From: Rattus norvegicus | Lineage: Eukaryota; Chordata; Mammalia; Rodentia; Muridae | Length of the DNA: 64,000 bases | Assembly: GCF_036323735.1 (NCBI RefSeq) | Contig: NC_086022.1 | Coordinates: 65,158,702-65,222,701 of the forward strand | Reading direction: 5' to 3' | Translations under genes and position numbers: made by a program | Shown here: piece after piece, positions 56,071 through 64,000 of the stretch | Layout of the letters: the number at the start of each line of letters is the position of its first letter | How positions within the stretch are numbered: position 1 is the stretch's first letter | The notes under the pieces: model-generated | What the model saw: only the letters and a program-made list of their open reading frames with translations | Told to the model about the DNA's origin: nothing | The model's database searches: none

Positions 56071-56887
56071 AGGATTCATAAATTATCTCATTAATAGCAA
56101 CAACAATAACAATAATGAATGGTGCTGATTTTTTTAGTTTTTTTTTAAATTTCTACCTGTAAGTTCTACATAAACTGCTTCTAAACAACCATTTTGTACT
56201 TTACACGATAGAATGGAAATTTTATTTTTCATTAAAAAATACTTCCTATAGACAATATGTTGTGTATTGATACACTGGCTGCCAAAATATTATATATTCT
56301 GATTAACTATTTCCACAACTAGGAAAAAAAATAGCCTTTAGATTTCGGAAGGTGAAACCTCCCAAAGATTGCTTTCCTCTTCGTATCTGAGTGAATCTAC
56401 CTTCATTTCTTATGAGGAAAGAGAGCTATGATGCGCTCCTTCAGACACACAGTGACATTTTTGTACAGGAAGAATAAATAGAAGAGGGTGGCAAAGGCCA
56501 TGATGATCACATTCTACTAAGCCAAAATCAGCTTACGTAATTCGGTTTTCCCTCCAAGTATAAAGAGGAGCAAATAATATAGGAAAATGTCCATATATGT
56601 GTATATAACTTTTTTGCGGTGCTGGATGGATATTCAACTCAGGGTCTCCAGCACGTTAAGTTCCTGTTTTCCCACTCAGCTCTACTCACAGTCCCTGCAC
56701 ATCTTCTTTCCACGTATGTGCTGATAACAGAGTAGGACACCACAGTGAACCCCAATGAAAGGACATGAAAGGAAGGGCAGCAATATCGGTGACCACAATA
56801 AGGAAGGGCAGGGCTCAACTTAGGACACAAACTTGGAGGCAGAGCTGATGGGTTTGCCAGTAAGATATTCATATATTCCTGATCATT

Positions 56888-56890
<3 letters not shown>
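56071..56890. other. Mostly unique DNA
   Basis: 56610-56700 ('gcggtgctggatggatattc ... cccactcagctct') resembles a B4/ID-like half on the minus strand. Otherwise unassigned. Confidence 0.45.
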
Positions 56891-56934
<44 letters not shown>

Positions 56935-57016
56935 TCCACTCCTTCCCCTTCCCCTTTCTCTTTCTGCCCCTCCCATCTTCCCCTCTTTTCTCCCCTCTCC
57001 CCTCCCCATCCCTACA
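56891..57016. repeat. (TC)n plus polypyrimidine tract
   Basis: Pure TC at 56891-56930, followed by a C/T-rich tract to about 57016 with few purines. Confidence 0.95.
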
Positions 57017-57018
57017 TG

Positions 57019-57689
57019 TGTGTGTAGGATGGGGTATTTAAGAAAGACAATAATCAATAACTCATGGGGACTAATGTGAACCAAGATGGACCATTATCCC
57101 TAACATTATAGAGACAGGGCAAACAAAATTTTAATTAATGAATCCCCTGAATAAACTGAAAATAAACTGAAAAAATATTACATTGCAGTAGTTTTTCAAG
57201 GGAAGGACTTTTCACTGCTGCATAGGACTGACCTGGCAAAGGCCACAGGGAAGCCCTGTGTTAGATAAAATCTAACTCTGCAGTGATACTCGAAAGGAAC
57301 AAACACGCCATTTCCTTCAGATGATCTGCTGCCTTATCTGGGGAGACTGCATAAGCAAAAGAGTCAGACTGCACAGAGTGGAGCCTCACTCCTACCTTCC
57401 TCTTCCCTGGTTCCCGGGCCTGGGAAGATAAAAACATCTGTGGGCCCCAGAGGGACGACTCTGAAACTTGCACATGCTGCTCAGTTTCTTCGCTCTGGAT
57501 TGGGGAATGCAGCCTGTGCTTTCAGTACTTAACAAGTTCAGTTAAAAACCCACCTTTCTTTCCCACAGGTTGGCTAGCTCAGAGGTAATGATGCTGTTTC
57601 TTACCTCTTCAATTCTCACTCTCTTGTGAGCCTTTCTTCGCTCACAGCGAGACAGTTTTGGAGTGATTACTTTGCGTAGGCTTTAGCAT
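57019..57689. other. Unique non-coding DNA
   Basis: No gene or repeat recognised. Confidence 0.5.
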
Positions 57690-57805
57690 CACGGCATCTC
57701 CAGTCTGATAGATAGCCTTACCAATTACCAGCTGTGTGCGTGTGGTAAGACCTGGAGTCACTTTCCAAAGGCTCAATTTGCTCACCCGTGAAATAGAGCG
57801 AAAGT
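57690..57805 (-). mobile_element. MIR SINE relic
   Basis: 'accaattaccagctgtgtgc gtgtggtaagacctgg' and 'aatttgctcacccgtgaaat' follow reversed MIR order (ttactagctgtgtgacc... cctcatctgtaaaatg). Confidence 0.75.
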
Positions 57806-58169
57806 AGTAAGTGCTCTGCGGGGCCATTTGTGGACCACGTCAGCTGATAGATGCTTCTGCGCCGTCCTGGGATGTTGTGCCAGAACAAGATGTGGTTAAG
57901 TCGCGCAGCTCAAAACAACACCGGGCTATTACTGCATACTTTCTGAGGTCAGAAAACTACAGAGGATTACACTGGTCTATCGGGTCAAGTTGTCAGCAAG
58001 GCTGTGCCTGTCTCTGGAAGTGCAGATTCTGAAGACCTCCTCCTTCTTTGCGTGGTGGTCCTTTCATCTTCAACGTCAGTGTCAGTGTCGCTCTGACTGT
58101 AGCTTCTGCCACTCATCTCATTCTGTGCTTTTTCTGCATCCCTCCTCCACACCAAGAACATTTTCCTAT
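57806..58169. other. Possible ancient repeat, unassigned
   Basis: 57935-58150 ('aagttgtcagcaaggctgtg cctgtctctggaag') resembles a mammalian interspersed repeat whose name I cannot fix. No coding support. Confidence 0.3.
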
Positions 58170-58400
58170 CCTACAGAGATTGGAGAGTCAGCTGACCTCT
58201 GAGAGCTTCACTAAAAGCTATGGCTCCAGTTCTGGAGGCTGAGAAGCCCACAGTCGAGGCACTAGTAAGTTTGCTGACTGACAGGGATGCTGCCTCATCG
58301 CTTCGGAAGGGACTAAGAATGTGACAGAAAGGGTCTGCCCAGATCTTTTGTAAGTTATGAATCCCATCATGAAGGAGGGTGCATAACTTCAACACTTTTC
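58170..58400 (-). mobile_element. Possible ancient MaLR (MLT1-like) relic
   Basis: 'ccagttctggaggctgagaa gcccacagtcgaggcactag' and 'tgaatcccatcatgaaggag ggtgcataac' follow the order of an ancient mammalian repeat ('ttctggaggctgagaagtcc... aatcccattcatgagggc'). Name and orientation uncertain. Confidence 0.35.
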
Positions 58401-58909
58401 AACCTCTCAGTGCTTTTCCCTTGAGGAAAAAGTTTCCATGAATTCTGAAGCGGGCACAGATGTTCAAAGCAGGAAATTCTCTTTGGATTACCTTGGGCTC
58501 ACCTGGATGATCCAGGATAATCTTCTTATTCAAAGGACTGTTGATTGGCAACTTTAATCCCTTCTTGTCATGTAAGGAAACAGACCACAAGTCTGGGGAT
58601 GGGGATGTGGGCATCTTGGGGAACCATTAACCTGCTCTCCATGGAGCTTAACCCAGACAGCCATAGCTGAGCTCAGTGAACTGCCCTCATTGATCAGAAT
58701 GATTCAAGTAGAAAGCCCACTGATGCCCACTGACACCTAGCAGCACATGGCTTGATTCGTTATATGAGTGATGTGGGGATGGCTGGCAAGGAAGAATCAC
58801 ACTTGATCATGAGGATCATGAATCAGAAAAGGACCTGTGCAAGTAGGATGTCCAAGCCTTTGTGCTTGGTCAGGCCAGGTCTAAGAGAGGTGGTGGATAA
58901 AGAACCCCT
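58401..58909. other. Unique non-coding DNA
   Basis: No gene or repeat recognised. Confidence 0.5.
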
Positions 58910-59225
58910 CGTTGCTGTATCCAGTAGAAATAGAACATGAGCTTATTATATAATTCATAATTTTCCAGTAGCCATATGAAGAAAACAAAAGACAAAAGTG
59001 AAATTAATTCTAATAATATATTGTATTGAACCTCAGATAATCCAAATACTATGACTATAATGAGACTATTGAAATATTTTACTTCCCCCTAGCCTCCCCG
59101 CCCAAATTAGGTCTTCAAATCCATTTTAACTTTGCATTCACAGAACAGCTCAGTGGGACCTGGCCACAGCTGAAGAACTGAGTAGCGAGTGGTGTGTGAC
59201 TAGTGGTGCTTTGATGGGCAGAGTA
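58910..59225. mobile_element. Ancient non-autonomous DNA transposon (MER/hAT-type), near full length
   Basis: Starts 'ctgtatccagtagaaataga', continues 'ttttccagtagccatatgaa', 'gtgaaattaattctaataat', 'aggtcttcaaatccatttta', 'cacagaacagctcagtggga' and 'gactagtggtgctttgatgg'. This is the full order of a mammalian-wide element whose ends read ctgtccaatagaaat... attggacag. About 315 bp. Confidence 0.65.
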
Positions 59226-62200
59226 AATAGAGAGGCGACGTGGACAGAAGCAGGGAGGTGAGGAGTTCAGCATGGATTTGGGGACATGGCAGTGTGAGAA
59301 GGTGGGGAAGAAAGGTACATGTTTGGTTCCAATCATGGGAGGCTCAGAATGTTACGCTGGAACGTTTCCACTTGATTTGACAGGATGCCATTAAAGGGAA
59401 TCTGTTAAAGCTTTTGGGTAGAAAAATATTTGGAATAGCTTGACAGGTGCTGTGGTAGGAATGTGCTGTAAGATTTACACACAACGTCCTTTTAGAGGCT
59501 TTAAATATTGCTGAGGGTTAGAATACCTGCATTAAAACAGTAGCGATAACTTGGGATAGAGTGTCCCCGGGCCAGATCATCAGCAGAAGTGATCAATGCT
59601 GCACAGTATAAGGAGGGGAGGTTCCCTAAGGGGTGGGCCGCTAGGGAGCACAGCATGAGAGAGTCCGGTTGGACTTCAGCTAGCTTTGGAAGGAAGAACA
59701 CGGAGTTATTTTATAGCCTTGAAGGTCAGACAGCTGAAGTGAATGCCCCCAGGCTGAAACCAATCCAGAAGGGCTTTTCCTTGAGGTTGTCTGTTTACAA
59801 AGAGCCCTTTCCAGCTTCCATTCCCGGCAAAGGTACCTGTACTTTTTGGTTGGTGCCCACTTCCTCTATGGGGCCATGGCTTTGACCTCTGACCTGGACG
59901 ATGGAAAGGGCATAGCGGAAAGGCTGGGTGGCATCTAGAGTGAGAAGTGGCTGATCTGAACCCTGGGTGTGAGTGTTGTAAACTTTATGGTGGAGTGGAG
60001 TGGTGAAATGGGACACAGAAGGGGGTCTAGCCTAGGAACAGCAAGAAATAATAATGGTGAGCTGGATTCATGTAGAGTTTGATAGAGTCAAACCAGGGAC
60101 ATCTCTAAAAGGCAAGAGCCCCCTACTAATCATTTAACCCAGGGGATTGACATGTCCTATGCAGCTTGCTTTATAATGAAGCTGGTGGGTGGGTACTTGA
60201 GACTGGTTGGGGTCCAGTGAGACTGAAGACTGAGGGGCCCCAATAAATGTCTATTGCTGTGGCTCTGGTACAAGATCCAGGGTAGTAACCATTGAGGGAG
60301 AAGGGTGCTGATCATTAAGAATTTGAGTCAATTTATCCTGCAACAGATGCTAATATGAGCGGCGTGATCAGAGAGCACTTGGTGCTTGGCAGTGGTGAAA
60401 TGAGTGTTTTTCCTAAAGACTTCATAGTCATTTGTATCATGTCAGCAGACCCGTTTTTATTCAGTACTATCGGCCAGTTTGCAATATGAAAGGAACTCAC
60501 CAGGCTGACGCTGAGTCAGCCCTCTTTAAAAGGAGATAAACTCTAATACTTTAATACTTACCCGGTAAGATCTCCAGACTGTCGTCTTTGGTATAAGCAT
60601 TCACTTAGGACAGGAGAGGGTGTTTTTTCTTTTCACGAGGCATCTAGATGAAAAGAAAGCCTATAATAATCAAAGGAAAACTAAAATTCTAATCCTAGAA
60701 CTACACTGTAGCCTTCTCTGTTGACTGAACCCCCCTGGGGTTGATGCTCCAGGGCTGAGGGTAGGCTCTGGTAATAATTGATGGAGCTATTTATATGCCT
60801 GTGGTGTTAAGCACTAAGCCCAGGAAGAGGCAAATGAATGCTGTCAGATCCCTTTAAAGAATGATGGAACAAGTCATCACTGGCTCAGCAGAATGAGACA
60901 GTCATGTGCTGATAAGGACATTTTGGTCATGCCATCATAAAATGGCAAAGGGATGTCAGTTCATGGAAGAGTAGCCTATGATGTTTGCATAGTGACAATA
61001 TGGCCACATTTCTCAGAAGGCATCCCTTGCCTCACAACATAGGGTTGTACCGGAAAGGCTGCATAGGCCTGTCAGAGGGGCAGAATTATTGCAGTATTGG
61101 GGGATGTTTGAATAGTTTAGTGTCTCCACCAAACGCTGAATGGCTGAGTGATCGTGTTAGATGCTAACACATGCCTTCTCTTTCACTACTGTTACCTTGT
61201 GGGAGTTGAGAAGAGCAAAGCTCCACGGGAAACAGCTGCCAACTGTTGTCTAGACTTGAGAGCTGTGCTTGAGTGACACTGAGCTAAGCCCACATATTTG
61301 ATGTGGAGAGTCAGTGGTGTTCTACGTAGGTTTTGAGGTCCTGCTGGGTGCTCAGCGAGCTCTGTAATGCATGCTTTCTGCTCTACCATGGCTTGGTCTG
61401 ATTACATCAACAGAGAAAAAAATAGCCCTTTCTTAAATAGTTAATAAGTCAACCTTCCATGCAGAGGTCACCTGACAGTTCTCGTTTGTGCCAATGGCTC
61501 TGGAATACTTTATGATCCTGGCTTGGATGATAAATCGAATGGTCCTGCCTTTTAGGGTGGTCCTAGCTCACAATGCAGACAATTGTCTCTAGATATGGGT
61601 CAGCTGAATCCAAAGACCTGTTAGGCCCTCTCCAAAGGAGCTATAGTGTAGCTGGGGACAAACTGACATGTTCTGTGTATGCATACTTGACAGTTAGAGT
61701 AGTTTGCCTGCCCTGTTTTTGTGAGCCCAGCTACATTTCTTAGGAAATGTTTTAGGAGCTTTTATTTGATTTCAGTATATGCTCTTGTGTGGAGGCTGGG
61801 GAAGAGCAAGGGTCGTTACCACAATCCCAAGCCCTCTTTTGCATAGTAACTTCCTAGAAGGTGGTCTCGGCCTTCATTCTTTGATCTTAATTATACACAG
61901 AGACTATACAATAACAGGCATAGGTAGCAGTCTAAGAAGGAATAAATGCAATCACAAAAACGTGATGATTCCTTCAATCTCATGGCTATGCCTCAAGCCT
62001 TTCTGGGCTTTATAGAGCAGACCATGGTTTGTTCAGCAGTCAGGAATGCTGCTTGCAATTTACTAAACCCTTTGCACTGTTCCCCTGAGGTTACTTATAA
62101 TACTTTCTTCTTTTATTAGAAAAGTTTCCATAAAGGAGAGTTTTATAAAGAGGTCTTATGAAATATTTTAGAAGGATTATTATTGCCGAAATTAAAGATG

Positions 62201-62974
62201 AGCAATTATGGCTTCGAATTAACTTGGACAAGTGATTTGCTTTCGTGAGGAAGCAGGGGTTCTTACTGGTTTCCTTGTGCAGCCTTTGGGTGTAGAAGTA
62301 ATTGGTCTTTGGTGAAAAGAAGGGGTTGTTGATTCTAAAATACTTACCATTTACATCTTGGCTTGGTGGGCCTTACATCCTGAGACGGACTCTTGGGGCA
62401 TGTGTTCAGTGCCTGCCTTCAAAAGTACAGACCTCAGTGGCAGAACTGCCTGCAAACAGTATCAGTTACAGTTGCAAACAAAACCCACAAAACCCGACAT
62501 TTTTGCATAACAACTAGATTGTGGGATTTAAAACCCTCTTATCATTTTTCCAGTGAGCATTTCTGATCAAAGATAAAAAGAACAACATGTAGATTTCATT
62601 TCCTGCTCTTAGTAAATGCAGTTTAAGGTTCATTTTCTGTCTAGAAGAGCCTCTCTGCCTGTCAATTATTTAACAAGATACAAAGCACCAGGAAATCACA
62701 CTACTGACATTTGGTGGTCCCTACATATCACGTGGAAGCCACATCTCTCTCTGTCTCTATCTGTCTCTTATACCCTCTGTGATAGATTGCAAATATGGCC
62801 ATAAGTTTCCGGGCTTCCTCTAAGTACACTTTTGTCTTAGTTTTTGAACCTCCCACCCCCAACCAAAAAACAAAACAAAACAAACTGGAATCTTTCACTG
62901 TTCTTTATGAACAGTATACTGAAAATTTTGATTTCTTTGAAAGCAGAAATGTTATATGAATATGTTTTTGGGTT
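59226..62974. other. Longest repeat-poor stretch (3.7 kb), non-coding
   Basis: No recognisable repeat or gene over 3.7 kb. 60350-60700 includes gctgagtcagc (MARE/AP-1-like, 60509-60519) and several CpGs. 62085-62260 is an AT-rich block with taat/atta cores. Open frames (59589-59885, 61779-62015 and others) have no domains. Confidence 0.45.
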
Positions 62975-63400
62975 TTTTTCTTTTTCATGTTTTTCCATTT
63001 TTATTACATTGGGTATTTCTTATGTACATTTCAAATTTTATTCCCTTTCCAGGTTTCCTGTCCATCAGGAAACCTAGCCCCTCCTCCTCCCCTTCTATAT
63101 GGGTGTGTTTCCTTCCCCATCCATCCCCCATTACTCCCCCCAACAATCCCCTACACTGGGGGTCCAACCTTGGCAGGACCAAGGGCTTCCTCTTCCACTG
63201 GTGCCCAACAAGGCTATTCACTGCTACATATGCAGTTGGAGTCCAGAGTCAGTCCATGTATAGTCTTTTGATAGTGATTGAGTCTGTGGAAGCTCTGGTT
63301 GGTTGGCATTGTTGTTCTTATGGGGTCTCGAGCCCCTTCAGCTCTTTCAGTCCTTTCTCTAATTCCTCCAACAGGGGTCCCATTCTCAGTTCAGTGGTCC
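62975..63400 (-). mobile_element. LINE-1 3'-end fragment, reverse orientation
   Basis: T-rich start, then 'gggtatttcttatgtacatt', a C-rich tract, 'cactgggggtccaaccttgg', 'gtcagtccatgtatagtctt' and 'aattcctccaacaggggtcc', a reversed LINE-1 3' UTR parallel to 2990-3370. No clear target duplication found. The right end abuts an LTR-like segment. Confidence 0.9.
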
Positions 63401-63404
63401 TAGG

Positions 63405-63745
63405 TGTGAGATATGGGGCTGCTTCAGGTTGTCACAGGAGCTGACTAGGATTTGTCTCATGCTCTGTCAGGGGCATGATTTTCCAGCTAAAAATAGTTTA
63501 CGATTGGAATTCTGGGGATTCTTACGAGGGTATATAAATGTCAGAGCTCCAAGAGAGGTGGCTGCTGCTGCTGCCCCTGCTGCTGCTCTTGCTGTTTGCT
63601 GCTTGGAGATATCCTGATGACAAACATTGGATTTGCCCCACCAGCAGGGAGTAGTCTAACAATCCTGATGCCTCCTTTCCCCTGCAACCGTATTTCTCTC
63701 ATGTTAGGGGATTGGAAGGGTGGAGAGGGGAAAAAAACCCATTAA
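63405..63745 (+). mobile_element. Probable rodent LTR with TATA box
   Basis: TATATAAA at 63531-63538 is followed by a (CTG)-rich leader (63563-63602) and 'ccccaccagcagggagtagt'. This composition recalls a rodent LTR promoter/R region. No gag/pol/env sequence is in the window. Ends not resolved. Confidence 0.4.
63531..63538 (+). promoter_or_regulatory. TATA box
   Basis: Exact TATATAAA inside the LTR-like segment. Transcription, if any, would run to the right. Activity is inferred only. Confidence 0.45.
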
Positions 63746-64000
63746 AGTAACAAAAAGACTGGTTACACCTGAGACTGGCCACTAGATTTGTTTTGGCCAT
63801 TGAGACAGCAACAGAAAGAACATAATCAAATGCTAGCAAAACCCCCATCCCCTCTCATTGATCTTGGGAACCTGAGCTGCCATGTGATGCCTATGTTAGC
63901 CATTAGGGACATACAGGCCAATGTCCCTGGCCATCCCAGCAAATAGTTAGCTTTCAATTATTCCTCTGGTGCTGCTTTACATACAAGTGAGTCCACTTAA

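Overview
The window is rodent, and specifically rat-like, nuclear DNA made almost entirely of non-coding sequence and transposable elements. Three things support this. Two ID SINEs (BC1/tRNA-Ala-derived, very abundant in rat) carry perfect target-site duplications. B1, B2, B3 and B4 SINEs are present. A nearly intact young rat-type LINE-1 is also present. I found no recognisable host protein-coding gene, exon, rRNA, tRNA gene or CRISPR array. The longest open frames outside LINE-1 are short and fall in simple repeats or unique DNA without recognisable domains.

Layout. 1-2.95 kb: unique DNA, an LTR-like repeat fragment, a 5'-truncated LINE-1 (752-2337, + strand) with 14-bp target-site duplications, and a (TG)n tract. 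2955-9630: a full-length LINE-1 on the minus strand between perfect 15-bp duplications. Its ORF1 is intact (373 codons). Its ORF2 is in one frame over 1276 codons but interrupted by two nonsense codons. Its 5' UTR contains a 606-bp-period repeat. 9.6-22 kb: mostly unique DNA with MIR/L2 relics, LTR-like repeats and microsatellites. 22-31 kb: two ID elements, B2 copies, a pair of 94%-identical 80-bp segments 2.46 kb apart, and a probable LTR. 31-42 kb: B3 elements, LTR-like repeats (one split by a LINE-1 insertion), and long unique AT-rich stretches that look like conserved non-coding DNA. 42-50 kb: a 42-bp x3 minisatellite, an LTR with 5-bp duplications, and an older Lx-type LINE-1 3' UTR. 50-64 kb: SINEs, simple repeats, ancient DNA-transposon and LINE-1 relics, a long unique stretch (59.2-63.0 kb), a LINE-1 3' fragment and an LTR-like segment with a TATA box.

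The only genes acting together are LINE-1 ORF1 (RNA-binding chaperone) and ORF2 (endonuclease/reverse transcriptase). The ORF2 nonsense codons should make this copy non-autonomous, although ORF1 could still be translated if the element is transcribed. The SINEs are LINE-1-dependent passengers: several have A-rich tails and target-site duplications. The region therefore reads as intergenic or large-intron DNA. Its most plausible functional content beyond repeats is candidate enhancer-like sequence, which cannot be confirmed without cross-species alignment. Repeat family names are given from remembered consensus similarity and were not checked against a library.
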